A stretch of DNA of 23,625 bases, taken from positions 1 to 23,625 of IMG/VR virus record IMGVR_UViG_3300032893_000273. One strand, 5' to 3'. Within the stretch, counting starts at the first letter, position 1, and each line of letters opens with the position of its first letter. A model generated the notes under the pieces. That model was not told where the DNA came from. It worked only from the letters and a program-made list of their open reading frames with translations, and did no database searches. Both the position numbers and the translations under genes were made by a program. This stretch comes from a virus. Below are positions 1-7,790 of this stretch, one piece after another.

Positions 1-92
1 GTCGTCCATTCATTTTTTGAACCAACCCAACCACTCCGCTTGTCTTCAAGCAGTCCTCCGCTGAAATTCGTTATGTTTACGAGATTGACCAT
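1..92 (-). CDS. Start of a phage tail/structural protein (cut by window edge)
   Basis: The reading frame opens with ATG at 92 and stays open to the left edge, giving 30 residues that begin M-V-N-L-V-N-I-T-N-F-S-G-G-L-L-E-D-K-R. An N-terminal NFSGGL-type segment is common at the start of phage virion proteins encoded next to tail fibre genes. It follows the collar gene after a short gap that holds only an 11-codon frame (92-127) whose TAA overlaps this ATG. The rest lies outside the window, so the call rests on this short segment and on position. Confidence 0.5.
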   Translation of the reverse strand, partial: MVNLVNITNFSGGLLEDKRSGWVGSKNEWT

Positions 93-130
93 TAGAATAC
101 GTTACCTTGTTCGTAAATGTCGGGCATTGG

Positions 131-1081
131 CTAGTATTTGATGATGTAATTGAGAATAATATAAGGTGAAACGGTGCTTATATTGGATGGAGAAGAGGTG
201 CCATATGAATTGAAGGTGAAGCTGAAACCACCACTGGCACCAACAGATTGGAAAGCAGTAGAACCCCCCGAACCGCCGAGAATCTGAGACGCTCCACTGA
301 TAATCGTGGGCGTAAATAATGGAAGATTGCTGGTAGTGATTGCAACGCTCGTAGCGCCGCCAGTTGTTCCCAGGGTTGTGGAGAGTGATCCTCCTGGCCC
401 CGCTGCGAAACGACCCCGCAAATCTGGGACATTGAAATTAGCTCCACTGCCGCCATACACATAGCGAATCATGGTGAATAAGCGCGGATAAGTGGACGTT
501 GCATAAGAAGAACCGTCACAGAGAAGCCATCCAGCGGGAGCCGATGATGTTGCATACATTTCGATGACACCGGCTGGTATTAAGTTAACGGAATCAGTCG
601 AAGTTGGCGCAGTGGATGTCGCGGTAGAAAACGTCCAGATACCGGTTAAGTTATAGTTGTCCGCCGTATTAAATCCAGCTGCACTGATACTCACTGATGT
701 TGGGGTGGTGGTAGTAAGGAGACCTCCTCCAAAAATGACGCTTTTCCATGTTGGTATTGAATCTGACGCCGAAAGGAATTGGGCATCTGAAGGGCTTGTG
801 CCCATCCCCGTCCCGCCTGAACCGACTGCGAGTGGGGTATTTTGCGAAACGATATTCCCATATCCGGCTTGTGTTGAAGTAATGGAGGCGATTTCGGAAT
901 CTATGTTCGTGAAATTGGTGTTGACGTTCGTCCGAAATGTCCCTAGCGTATCGGTAAGTTGAGTTTGGATGGATGAACCGAGTTTTATTTGATGCGCCTG
1001 ATAGTATTCATACCCCGCAAACGCAACCGAAGCCGCCGCGACAAGAACCAAGAGAACAACACCGATAAATCCTTTCTTCAT
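131..1081 (-). CDS. Tail collar/tail fibre protein with N-terminal membrane anchor
   Basis: A 316-residue protein with a phage tail collar domain at about residues 168-225. The domain shows the typical order: an AGVIEMY strand, PAGWLLCDG, a Y-P-x-LF segment, then F-N-V-P-D-LRGRF and a glycine-rich stretch. Residues 83-95 carry the VGSGGTGMGT segment seen in tail fibres. The C-terminus ends in a hydrophobic SPYIILNYIIKY strand, as in collar and receptor-binding proteins. Residues 1-24 (MKKGFIGVVLLVLVAAASVA...) form a signal or membrane-anchor helix, which is unusual for a virion fibre. The middle is rich in Thr, Ser and Ala. The start codon overlaps the previous gene's TGA as ATGA. The likely role is receptor contact or surface display. 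Confidence 0.85.
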   Translation of the reverse strand: MKKGFIGVVLLVLVAAASVAFAGYEYYQAHQIKLGSSIQTQLTDTLGTFRTNVNTNFTNIDSEIASITSTQAGYGNIVSQNTPLAVGSGGTGMGTSPSDAQFLSASDSIPTWKSVIFGGGLLTTTTPTSVSISAAGFNTADNYNLTGIWTFSTATSTAPTSTDSVNLIPAGVIEMYATSSAPAGWLLCDGSSYATSTYPRLFTMIRYVYGGSGANFNVPDLRGRFAAGPGGSLSTTLGTTGGATSVAITTSNLPLFTPTIISGASQILGGSGGSTAFQSVGASGGFSFTFNSYGTSSPSNISTVSPYIILNYIIKY

Positions 1082-1308
1082 GGCGAGGTTTTATTTTGGG
1101 GCGTTAGGGTTGTGTTATTTTTGTTCGGGCTAGTCCATACTTGGTCTTCAATTTCGACGAAAGTCGTGTCTTTCACCAATTCCCCGTTATTGAAAAACGA
1201 ATCATTGAACGTAAGATTTTGGACATCTTCAATGCGCGGGGCTTTCCCATGCCTGATAGGAAGCGAAAGGGAGACGTTGTTCTTATTGGGTGAGGTAAGC
1301 GAACTCAT
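1078..1308 (-). CDS. Small hypothetical protein between HNH and collar genes
   Basis: A 76-residue protein of unknown function. It is joined to both neighbours by ATGA overlaps (1305-1308 upstream, 1078-1081 downstream), which is good evidence for real translation in the tail operon. The sequence is polar, and the heptapeptide TSPNKNN occurs twice, near residues 5-11 and again near 59-65. No known domain is recognised. Position suggests a minor tail or tail-assembly factor, but this is inference only. Confidence 0.65.
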   Translation of the reverse strand: MSSLTSPNKNNVSLSLPIRHGKAPRIEDVQNLTFNDSFFNNGELVKDTTFVEIEDQVWTSPNKNNTTLTPQNKTSP

Positions 1309-1850
1309 CGGAATGATTTAATTATTTGCATAGTTTTCAAACGTATTTTGTCATGACAATCAGAACATAGCGTAATTCCGTTTTCTACCATTAAACGAAT
1401 CCTAGGAAATGCCGCAAAGGGATAAATATGATGTGCATGCAGATAGATGCTATTTCCTTTTTCGCTTCTCGCGCCACAATCAAAACAACGATAATCATCT
1501 CGCTCAAAAACAGCTTTGCGCCATTCTTGATAAGCCTGTGAATTACGAACTAATGTTTGCATTGGTGTTATGCCACCTTTCCAGTTCCTTATAGGATTAT
1601 TCATGCGAACCGCTTTTAATTTTATACGGATATCTTCTCTGCATGGTTTTCCTTTATTCCACGGGGCATGCCCAAGCGGACCTTTTGCCTTGCCACCATT
1701 TTCGTGCCAAATCCGAAGTGCATCATTCGTTTTTTGATGAGTTCCCTTCATCCACGATGCCGCCCTCAATTTTGCACGATGCTCATCGGATAATTTCTTA
1801 CCTCGAAAAAAATTGCCGATTTTCTTTTTAGTTTCTTCTGTGTGTCTCAT
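1305..1850 (-). CDS. HNH homing endonuclease with NUMOD3 repeats
   Basis: A 181-residue free-standing homing endonuclease. Residues 3-30 hold two NUMOD3-like DNA-binding segments (HTEETKKKIG and LSDEHRAKLRA), with another N-K-G-K / R-x-x-I-x-x-K-L-K repeat near 65-80 and W-K-G-G at 90-93. The HNH nuclease occupies about 105-170: C122 and C125 (CFDC), the H138/H140/H141 cluster, N157, then C162-x2-C165-H166. Such enzymes nick or cut phage DNA and drive their own spread. It sits one base after the neck gene and overlaps the next gene by ATGA, so it has inserted cleanly into the tail operon. Confident in family, not in target site. Confidence 0.9.
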   Translation of the reverse strand: MRHTEETKKKIGNFFRGKKLSDEHRAKLRAASWMKGTHQKTNDALRIWHENGGKAKGPLGHAPWNKGKPCREDIRIKLKAVRMNNPIRNWKGGITPMQTLVRNSQAYQEWRKAVFERDDYRCFDCGARSEKGNSIYLHAHHIYPFAAFPRIRLMVENGITLCSDCHDKIRLKTMQIIKSFR

Positions 1851-1851
1851 A

Positions 1852-2583
1852 TTAGCGAAAAGTGATAGGGCGCATTGTCATTTTCTTTGCCTCGTCACGG
1901 GAGCGATTACTATAGAAATCTATGATGTCACGTTTCAATCCCGTTGGCGGAATGGTATCACCGATTCTCCGCAAGAGTTCCGCAACTCTGTCCTTTTTAT
2001 ATTTCGCGCAATAACTTATTGAAGCCATGTACGCCAAGATGACGTGATAAGGAATGGCGAAGCCAGGCGTCGCTGTCGTATCAGAGCCGTCAGCGGAAAA
2101 AAGCGACGCGGGACGCTTAAAACCGACCTTCATGCCGCCGGTTAAAGTCACTACGCCAGCCGCCGGAGCCGGATAGAGCCGGATGGTATCCCCTACTTTG
2201 TCATACATAACGGGAAAAGCATTGGCAATGAGCCAATCTTCCAACGGCCTATCGGTCATGGATTGGTCTACGGGCGGGATGAGTTGCCAGTATCCTCCTG
2301 TGTTTTTTATCTTGACCCATTCGACATCAAGGAATGTGTTGGCGAAGGAATAATCCGACTGCCCCACGACCAAATCCGTTGTGCCTTCGGGAATCGTCGA
2401 ATAATTCTCATCATCGAATTGCCATACCCCATCGGCTTGGCGAATCCATCCCTCAACCGTTTCAAGGGCGATGTTTAATTCCCGCGCTTTGTCGGCGAGG
2501 GGGTAATTGGTATTGTCGGAATCGCACTCAAAGTTAATCTTTTCGACAAGCCCGCTTTTATTGGTTGAATCGGAGAATTGCAT
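1852..2583 (-). CDS. Putative head-tail connector (neck) protein
   Basis: A 243-residue protein directly downstream of the capsid gene. An N-terminal helical region (LADKARELNIALETVEGWIRQ, about residues 29-48) precedes a segment of short beta strands with a central D-T-I-R-L-Y-P-A-P turn. The C-terminal helix is rich in Tyr, Arg and Lys. This layout, and the order capsid, then neck, then tail, match the gp4/gp11-type connectors of podovirus-like phages. No catalytic motif is seen. It could instead be another tail-completion protein. The ATG at 2583 has no Shine-Dalgarno sequence. Confidence 0.5.
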   Translation of the reverse strand: MQFSDSTNKSGLVEKINFECDSDNTNYPLADKARELNIALETVEGWIRQADGVWQFDDENYSTIPEGTTDLVVGQSDYSFANTFLDVEWVKIKNTGGYWQLIPPVDQSMTDRPLEDWLIANAFPVMYDKVGDTIRLYPAPAAGVVTLTGGMKVGFKRPASLFSADGSDTTATPGFAIPYHVILAYMASISYCAKYKKDRVAELLRRIGDTIPPTGLKRDIIDFYSNRSRDEAKKMTMRPITFR

Positions 2584-2640
2584 TGATGGGGCTATGCGCC
2601 CTATCCTGTTCCCCTCACAAGGAGGAACAGAGAGGATGCA
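2584..2640 (-). promoter_or_regulatory. Structured spacer between capsid and neck genes
   Basis: The spacer can fold as CTGTT..CCTC / GAGG..AACAG (about 2608-2632) followed by GGGC/GCCC around 2587-2599. There is no clear U-tract on the minus strand, so it may be an attenuator or mRNA-stabilising hairpin that lowers expression after the capsid gene. Inference from inverted repeats only. Confidence 0.35.
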
Positions 2641-3504
2641 CTAAGCTACGACCACATTAAAGAGCAATGGCTTTGTCTTCGTCCACGCAATGACTTGGAA
2701 GTCAACACGGGAAACGACGGACACGCCTGATGTTGCCTGCGGGTCTTTGTCATCAACCATGATTTGACCATAGGTTGACTTCACGATGCCCAAGTGCAAC
2801 AGCTTCTTCACGCCAGCGATAAGGTGTCCGGCCGTCAGCTTGTTCGAGGTGTAGTGGGTGAAACCCATGTACTCGAACCCACCGAAACCTGAACCCAAAC
2901 CGTTGCGGAGTGCCTGGTCGGACGTTACGAAACCATTTGCGGAAGCGAAAGCCCACAAGAGGTTGAAGTCCGCGGGCCGCCAAACGAAGAACGCGCCATT
3001 CTGGTCGAGCAACGCGCCGCCGTTCGCAGTAAGAATCTGCTGATGGACGCCACGGATGATATCGTCGATGTTCGTCGCCGATACCGTGATGGAACCCGAA
3101 CCGCCCTCCAAGGTCGAATCATCGAAGGTCGTGAGGGAACCGTAGTACCCATAGACGCCCTTTTCGATTTCTTCGTTCAGAAGGACAGCTTGGCGATCAG
3201 ACATTTCCATCTGCTTCAAGTAGCCGGACTGCGCCAAATCAGCGCGGTCAATGAACATCGGCAGAATCTTGAAGGTGTTGATGGTGATGGATTCGTCCGT
3301 TTCCGTGATGGCCTGGAAGGCATACGGCGATGAACGAGTTCCCGTCTGAACCGTCGGATCAGTAAGGTAGGGATTGTGCAGAATCTTCGTGTCCGTGTAT
3401 TCGACGTTGCAAATGTCCTTCCATTTGTTCGGTTCGTTCAAACGGGCCTGAAGATTGGCCGCCCAATCCTCCTTATTAACAATCGTATTACTTACGAGAC
3501 TCAT
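2641..3504 (-). CDS. Putative major capsid protein
   Basis: A 287-residue protein, within the usual range for small HK97-fold coat proteins. It follows the scaffold gene and precedes the neck gene. The N-terminus (about 1-60) is helical and acidic, and a T-E-T-D-E-S-I-T-I segment near 68-76 is followed by alternating strands and helices. Residues 95-120 (YLKQMEMSDRQAVLLNEEIE) resemble the spine helix of HK97-fold coats, and the C-terminus returns to hydrophobic strands (VDFQVIAWTKTKPLLFNVVV). Its codons are GC-richer and more uniform than its neighbours', as expected for a highly expressed gene. The ATG at 3504 has only an A/T-rich leader. The family is assigned by position and overall pattern. 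Confidence 0.72.
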   Translation of the reverse strand: MSLVSNTIVNKEDWAANLQARLNEPNKWKDICNVEYTDTKILHNPYLTDPTVQTGTRSSPYAFQAITETDESITINTFKILPMFIDRADLAQSGYLKQMEMSDRQAVLLNEEIEKGVYGYYGSLTTFDDSTLEGGSGSITVSATNIDDIIRGVHQQILTANGGALLDQNGAFFVWRPADFNLLWAFASANGFVTSDQALRNGLGSGFGGFEYMGFTHYTSNKLTAGHLIAGVKKLLHLGIVKSTYGQIMVDDKDPQATSGVSVVSRVDFQVIAWTKTKPLLFNVVVA

Positions 3505-3552
3505 ATATTTTTTTCGATATTACGCCCCTATGAGCGAGGGTACTACGAGCGA

Positions 3553-4137
3553 CTATACAACGGGATGTTCGGTAAAGTGATTCTTATTTTCAGCCGCCGT
3601 CCGGCGGGCCTTCACTACTTCTGAACGAAGCTGAAAGTCGGGAATGTCCATAACGGTTGCCGTACCCGCTTCAATCTTCGCCAGCCAGTAGTCTTTGGAA
3701 TCACGCCCCGCGTTCCCTGACCGTGTCGAGGATGGCATAGCATCCTTCGCTTTGCGGTCATCGGAACGGGCTTTCAAGGCCTCTTGGACGTATTTGAATC
3801 CCAAGATGTCCTTCAATTCCTTCCCTGTGCTCTTGGCTTCGCTCAAGAGAAAGTCATGGTCTTCATCAGATATGCCTTTCGCCGTGAGATACGCCAATTC
3901 TCCGTAGTCGAACCCTGTTTTTTCTTTTGAATTTGCTTTTTTTTCGGATGGCTGGGCTTGTTCGCGCAACTTCTTCAATCGCGTCGCGTTCCGCTTGGCG
4001 ATACCCGCTTGTTGTCGGGCAAGTTCCTGCGCTTTCAATGCTTCAGCCTTCCAATCGGTAGTTTCGGTATCGGGGATGTCAGCGATATCATCGTTGGTAT
4101 CCTCGATTTCGTCTACCTTTACTTCGTCATTTGCCAT
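3553..4137 (-). CDS. Putative capsid scaffolding protein
   Basis: A 194-residue, highly charged, Glu/Lys/Asp/Ala-rich protein. Residues 1-30 are acidic (VDEIEDTNDDIADIPDTE), residues 30-70 form a likely coiled coil (KAEALKAQELARQQAGIAKR), and the C-terminal half is helical and basic. This composition, and the position just before the capsid gene, are typical of phage scaffolds that guide coat assembly and are absent from mature virions. No protease motif is seen. The leader before ATG 4137 has no Shine-Dalgarno sequence. Confidence 0.62.
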   Translation of the reverse strand: MANDEVKVDEIEDTNDDIADIPDTETTDWKAEALKAQELARQQAGIAKRNATRLKKLREQAQPSEKKANSKEKTGFDYGELAYLTAKGISDEDHDFLLSEAKSTGKELKDILGFKYVQEALKARSDDRKAKDAMPSSTRSGNAGRDSKDYWLAKIEAGTATVMDIPDFQLRSEVVKARRTAAENKNHFTEHPVV

Positions 4138-4163
4138 AATGATAATGTGAATTATTTTTGTTT

Positions 4164-4233
4164 CGGAATAATAACCGGGTTACTTCACTTTTCGGGAGTG
4201 ATAACCCAGTGATTTTTGGCGGGAATCATAACC
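4164..4233 (-). repeat. Three degenerate direct repeats plus a hairpin upstream of the surface-protein gene
   Basis: On the plus strand the unit CGG(G)ANTNATAACC occurs at 4164-4176, 4193-4206 and 4220-4233, about 27-30 bases apart. The middle copy also builds a hairpin: GGGTTA (4177-4182) pairs with TAACCC (4202-4207), enclosing TCACT/AGTGA (4185-4189 / 4197-4201). It lies in the 103-base gap between the scaffold stop side and the next gene. It could be a regulator-binding array, an RNA processing site, or an mRNA stabiliser. Confidence 0.6.
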
Positions 4234-4240
4234 CCTGCAC

Positions 4241-4660
4241 TTAATGGATGATGCACACTTTCGCCGTCCCTGTTGCAAGGTCAATGGCCGCGTTCGTTGT
4301 GCCAAGATTTTCAACCTCTAACGTCGTGGTCGCCGTCCCCGTTACCTGACATGAAACTGCGATTGCCGATGTCGTAGCAGACGTGAGCGACCCAATGCAT
4401 TTGTCGCCCAGAACCGCTCCCGTAACGGCAATATCAGTCGTTGTCGCATTGCCGATAGTGCTTGTCGTCAAGTTGCCTGGGTTAAAGGTAGCCGTCGCAC
4501 ATCCGACACCGCTCCGCAATACACCTCCGTAGAAGTTCTCCTGGTTATAATGGTCTGGCCCCGAAGAAGCTCCTAAAGGAACTGAGACAGGACGAAAGGC
4601 GAAGCCGAGCGCGACAAAGGCCGCGACCAGCGCAACGCCTACTAATACTTTTTGAATCAT
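4241..4660 (-). CDS. Membrane-anchored, Thr-rich surface protein
   Basis: A 139-residue protein with an N-terminal hydrophobic helix (residues 2-22, IQKVLVGVALVAAFVALGFAF) acting as signal or anchor. The rest is predicted extracellular, rich in Thr, Ala, Gly and Ser, with ATTT-type clusters and four cysteines. This style is common for secreted proteins of Parcubacteria and their phages. It is the last of three overlapping small genes and shares an ATGA junction with the 32-aa gene upstream. It resembles the product of 5235-5636 in design. Probable role: virion decoration or cell-surface modification. Function unproven. Confidence 0.6.
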   Translation of the reverse strand: MIQKVLVGVALVAAFVALGFAFRPVSVPLGASSGPDHYNQENFYGGVLRSGVGCATATFNPGNLTTSTIGNATTTDIAVTGAVLGDKCIGSLTSATTSAIAVSCQVTGTATTTLEVENLGTTNAAIDLATGTAKVCIIH

Positions 4661-4755
4661 TTTTTTTTGCGTCTTTGTTTACGCTCGACCTTTGGTTCCG
4701 TAACTCCTTTGATTTGTTTGCGCTGATTACGCGCTTTCACTTTAGGGATGCTCAT
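4657..4755 (-). CDS. Very short basic peptide gene (32 aa)
   Basis: ATG at 4755 to TGA at 4657-4659 encodes 32 residues beginning M-S-I-P-K-V-K-A-R-N and ending in R-K-Q-R-R-K-K-K. More than a third of the residues are Lys or Arg. It overlaps both neighbours by ATGA (4752-4755 and 4657-4660), so the frame is locked into the operon. A peptide this basic could bind nucleic acid or phage DNA in the capsid, but no family is recognised. Confidence 0.6.
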   Translation of the reverse strand: MSIPKVKARNQRKQIKGVTEPKVERKQRRKKK

Positions 4756-4925
4756 TTGTACGATGGATGTTTTGATTTGACCGTGCCGCGTTTGGCGTGA
4801 ATCTTGGGACGACTTTCTCCGGCAACTGATAAGGCGATAGCGATAGCTTGCTTTCTGGGCTTTCCAGCTGCCATTTCCGTTTTTATGTTCGCCCCGATAT
4901 TCGCTTTGCCTTTAAGAAGCGGCAT
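4752..4925 (-). CDS. Small basic phage protein with KQAIAIALS segment (57 aa)
   Basis: ATG at 4925 to TGA at 4752-4754 gives 57 residues. The segment P-R-K-Q-A-I-A-I-A-L-S-V-A-G at about 23-36 is typical of a small conserved family found in phages and bacteria (DUF6496-like proteins). The C-terminus H-A-K-R-G-T-V-K-S-K-H-P-S-Y-K matches the C-terminus of the next gene upstream, so the two share a tail motif. It overlaps neighbours by TAATG and ATGA. Function unknown. Confidence 0.65.
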   Translation of the reverse strand: MPLLKGKANIGANIKTEMAAGKPRKQAIAIALSVAGESRPKIHAKRGTVKSKHPSYK

Positions 4926-5110
4926 TATTTCTTGTAGCTTGGATGGCTCGACTTTGTCGTCCCACGCTTCGCATGAATGACTGTATGGGACTTGCCGCGA
5001 ATCTTTACCGGATAGGGATTTTTCGATGGCCCAGCATGAATATGCATATGCACATATGCCATATTCTTCTTGAATGCCGCCGCCGAGCTGAAGTTTCTAG
5101 TTGTAGGCAT
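4925..5110 (-). CDS. Small His/Lys-rich protein sharing a C-terminal motif with its neighbour
   Basis: A 61-residue protein. Residues about 19-27 hold a histidine-rich YVHMHIHAG stretch, and the C-terminus (HAKRGTTKSSHPSYKK) is nearly the same as that of the following gene. Its TAA overlaps that gene's ATG. The ATG at 5110 lies just after an intrinsic terminator and follows an A-rich sequence without Shine-Dalgarno. The shared tail suggests a common partner such as another virion protein. Function unknown. Confidence 0.6.
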   Translation of the reverse strand: MPTTRNFSSAAAFKKNMAYVHMHIHAGPSKNPYPVKIRGKSHTVIHAKRGTTKSSHPSYKK

Positions 5111-5117
5111 GGTTGTT

Positions 5118-5146
5118 TTAATAAAAACAGCGTCTTCGTAGACGCT
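5118..5146 (-). terminator. Intrinsic terminator upstream of the small basic gene cluster
   Basis: On the minus strand AGCGTCT-ACGA-AGACGCT forms a 7-bp stem (5129-5135 / 5140-5146) with a 4-base loop, followed by GTTTTTATT. It would reduce transcription from the portal side into the 5110-4241 genes, in line with graded expression. Confidence 0.7.
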
Positions 5147-5162
5147 TCATCTGGGCGGAAGG

Positions 5163-5215
5163 ACTCTTGCAAAGTAACCCGCCGCCCACATGGAGCGCCT
5201 CGAAGTTGCAAGAGT
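5163..5215 (-). repeat. 10-bp inverted repeat closing a 33-nt loop
   Basis: ACTCTTGCAA (5163-5172) is a perfect reverse complement of TTGCAAGAGT (5206-5215). With the terminator just downstream, the gap 5111-5234 reads as a leader: large stem-loop, then terminator. It could be an attenuator or an RNA-processing hairpin. Confidence 0.55.
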
Positions 5216-5234
5216 TTTCCAGCAAAGAACTATC

Positions 5235-5636
5235 TCACCACTGCGTATAACTTAACGTTGTGGTTGCTGATGCCAAGCAGAATATCGTACCGCGCCATAA
5301 GTTTCCCTGGTCTTCTGCCATAGAGAATGTAGTTGAGCCATAGAGCGGGATACCGGCATTTGCACTGGTGAATCCCGTGCTGGTTGCGCTTTCCCACAAG
5401 TACGCCGTATTCGTCCCAATATTTGTGATGCTGCGGAACGTCAATGCCGAATTAGCCGATAACACTGCCGATACCGCACCACTGCATGTCGTGCTCGCAT
5501 TGGTCGTCGCGTAGTTTATTGGCGGCGAATAGGTAACGCCCCTCAAAGACGATGACGTGGGAGCAATGGCCGTAAATGCCCATACTGCGATGCTGATAAC
5601 GATTACGATAACCGCTCCGATAAGATATTTGTTCAT
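5235..5636 (-). CDS. Membrane-anchored, Thr/Ser-rich surface protein
   Basis: A 133-residue protein. Residues 3-25 are a hydrophobic anchor (KYLIGAVIVIVISIAVWAFTA), followed by a polar Ser/Thr/Ala/Asn-rich domain with two cysteines and ATSTG/ATTT clusters. It resembles the product of 4241-4660 in plan but not in detail. It overlaps the upstream gene by ATGA and is followed by the structured gap and terminator. Probable export to the cell envelope or attachment to the virion. The exact role is unknown. Confidence 0.6.
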   Translation of the reverse strand: MNKYLIGAVIVIVISIAVWAFTAIAPTSSSLRGVTYSPPINYATTNASTTCSGAVSAVLSANSALTFRSITNIGTNTAYLWESATSTGFTSANAGIPLYGSTTFSMAEDQGNLWRGTIFCLASATTTLSYTQW

Positions 5637-5971
5637 TTTGCCGGATTGGTCTTAGTCCCGACCTTTGGTTCTGCCACAAATTCGCTTATTTTACCGAATC
5701 CTACCTCAATCTGCGATACGCCCTGCCACAATGCCCGGAGATCGGCCCCGATTTCCTCGTTGGAGAAGCTGTCCCCCATTTTTCCCTCCATGGAAAGCAA
5801 TCCGAACGCGCCGTTATACATGGGATTAGGTTCAATGCCCGGTTTCAAGCGTCCGTTTTCGTATAAAGCCGACAGCAAAACTTTCTTTACGGCTTGTTTC
5901 ATCGTTTCGGAACTATTGAAGACAATCAATGCCTTCTTTTCGTTCTCGTCAAGGAAATCGGGTTGTGCCAT
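5633..5971 (-). CDS. Hypothetical protein downstream of portal
   Basis: A 112-residue soluble, mostly helical protein (FLDENEKKALIVFNSSETMK at about 6-25). It starts one base after the portal stop and overlaps the next gene by ATGA, so it is co-translated with the portal. No recognised domain. A role in capsid assembly or as a small internal protein is possible from position only. Confidence 0.6.
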   Translation of the reverse strand: MAQPDFLDENEKKALIVFNSSETMKQAVKKVLLSALYENGRLKPGIEPNPMYNGAFGLLSMEGKMGDSFSNEEIGADLRALWQGVSQIEVGFGKISEFVAEPKVGTKTNPAK

Positions 5972-5972
5972 A

Positions 5973-7790
5973 TTATACGGTTGCGGTTACCGTCTGCGGG
6001 ACGGGGATATTATTGTTCGGTTGTTGCGGTTGAATCGGCAATTTTGGCGTTTGCTGTGGTATATTCTTATCTTGCGCATCCATTCCGGAGAAGTCAAGTG
6101 GCTCCAAACCTGAATATTCAAGCATCTGGTTAAAAAGCTTTGCCATGACGGGATTTTGGAGTATCTGACCCTGGGTCTGGACAATAAGGCCGACAACTTT
6201 CGTGATGACTTCTAGCATCCCGCCCGTATCCACCTGTTTATTCTTGATGGAAATTTCCAAATCGAGCGAAATATCCTTGAACTCGCCTTGCAATATTTCG
6301 ATGAAATGCTTGTTTCCGGATTTTTGGAATGATTCCTGGATATTCTGCTTCTGCTGAACTTCTTCCTGTTGTGTCCAGGTCTTGCCTGAAAGGGTAAGGT
6401 TCTTTTTCCAGTCGTTCAGTTCACAATTCGTAACCGCTTCGCCGACTTGCTTCAATTCATCTACCGATAACGTAGCAAGGAATGTCGTGCCATTGGTTAT
6501 TGAACGGGCAATATCAGGCAAAAACCATTCCCGATATAATTCTTCGACAAAGGTTGCAATCTTTCCCTGCCGATAAGAATGAAGTTGTTGGGCTAACTGG
6601 TAGGCAAGCATCATCGCACGATAATTCACTCGGCTTCCACCCGCGCCCATCAAAGCATCGGAAGCTCCTGCGATATCATGAGCATTCGATTCCCATTCTG
6701 CTGCAGCACGTTCAAATGCAGGAAGGTTCACGGGAGCGGTCTGCACTTGTTCCAATCGTTTGTTGTCGGCCACGACAACCACTTCAAGATTATCCAAATC
6801 ACGGAGTCCCGATGGATGGCGGGCGGCCACGGCTGGGTCAGTTGTCTGCAAGATAATCTTCGATGCCGCATCAAGCATTTCCTGCATACGGATAGCATCA
6901 TAGTTCGTCCACATTTGCGCATCGAATAATTCTTCAATGCCACCCAATCCTAACGCCCGTCCATAAATGGGATCGCGCAATAACAATCGGTAGGGAGATT
7001 CTGATTCTTTTACCGAGAATAAACTGATGCCTTTCTGGTTGCCGTAGTCATCTTTGTAAAACGAAACAATGTGCATCTGCCGTGAAAGTTGCTGTTCGGC
7101 CTGTTCATCACTTAACGATTCATTCATTTCATCGTCTTCGTTTTCCAACCAATCGTTTGGAAACATGCCGTGCAGTTCAAAGACTTCGATATATTTCCCT
7201 GGAGTTTGATTCTGCCGGGTGCCACGGTCATTCGTCCGCATCTTATTTGCCAGCGTAATGACTTCATCCACATTCTGCCATCCTTTCATTTTCAAAATCT
7301 CATCGGGAGAAAAATAGTGCGCTTCGCAAATCGGGCCTGCCAATAAATCAGTCTGATCGCAGAACGCCAATCTCCGCAACGGCACGACTTCCGGCCTCAC
7401 GCCTTTCGTCTTTTTGATTAGCGCCCCGCCGTAATCAATCCACGATTCAATAAGCTCATCGAGGAAGGTATCCATCTTGTTCTTGTACGCCCATTTCTCG
7501 TGGTATTTCCGGATAAGGAATGACTTATAATAATTTTCCGCATCATCAACAAAGAGCTGAACATCTTTCACATCAAATCCCTCCGTCTGGTATTGGAGGT
7601 TGAGCATCGGGCGGACGATGTTCTTGAATGGACGGTTGCCATCGTTGTCGCCTTCGCTGAACTTTGAGTTTTTGTAGAGCGTCGAAATCCGAACGTGTTG
7701 GAAAAAACTCCATTCCCATCCTTCCGACAATTGGATGCGGTTCGTCGTAAACGCGTTCTTTTCGGCGGTGATAAAATCAAAAATGGTCAT
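5973..7790 (-). CDS. Phage portal protein
   Basis: A 605-residue protein with the size, gene order and composition of P22-type portals. The portal forms the ring at one capsid vertex through which the terminase pumps DNA. Visible features: an N-terminal helical wing, a central region with strand-rich blocks around 150-260 including acidic E-N-E-D-D-E-M-N-E, and a helical stem and crown. The segment Y-D-A-I-R-M-Q-E-M-L-D-A-A-S-K near 296-310 and G-A-S-D-A-L-M-G near 381-388 are typical of portal stem regions. The C-terminal 50 residues are Pro/Gln/Asn-rich and probably disordered. It overlaps the upstream gene by ATGA. Confidence 0.85.
   Translation of the reverse strand: MTIFDFITAEKNAFTTNRIQLSEGWEWSFFQHVRISTLYKNSKFSEGDNDGNRPFKNIVRPMLNLQYQTEGFDVKDVQLFVDDAENYYKSFLIRKYHEKWAYKNKMDTFLDELIESWIDYGGALIKKTKGVRPEVVPLRRLAFCDQTDLLAGPICEAHYFSPDEILKMKGWQNVDEVITLANKMRTNDRGTRQNQTPGKYIEVFELHGMFPNDWLENEDDEMNESLSDEQAEQQLSRQMHIVSFYKDDYGNQKGISLFSVKESESPYRLLLRDPIYGRALGLGGIEELFDAQMWTNYDAIRMQEMLDAASKIILQTTDPAVAARHPSGLRDLDNLEVVVVADNKRLEQVQTAPVNLPAFERAAAEWESNAHDIAGASDALMGAGGSRVNYRAMMLAYQLAQQLHSYRQGKIATFVEELYREWFLPDIARSITNGTTFLATLSVDELKQVGEAVTNCELNDWKKNLTLSGKTWTQQEEVQQKQNIQESFQKSGNKHFIEILQGEFKDISLDLEISIKNKQVDTGGMLEVITKVVGLIVQTQGQILQNPVMAKLFNQMLEYSGLEPLDFSGMDAQDKNIPQQTPKLPIQPQQPNNNIPVPQTVTATV

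Noticed and set aside
5968-5979. TATAAT on the minus strand at the portal stop
   Set aside because: It is formed by the portal's last Val codon, its TAA stop and the next start codon, and no -35 is found upstream.
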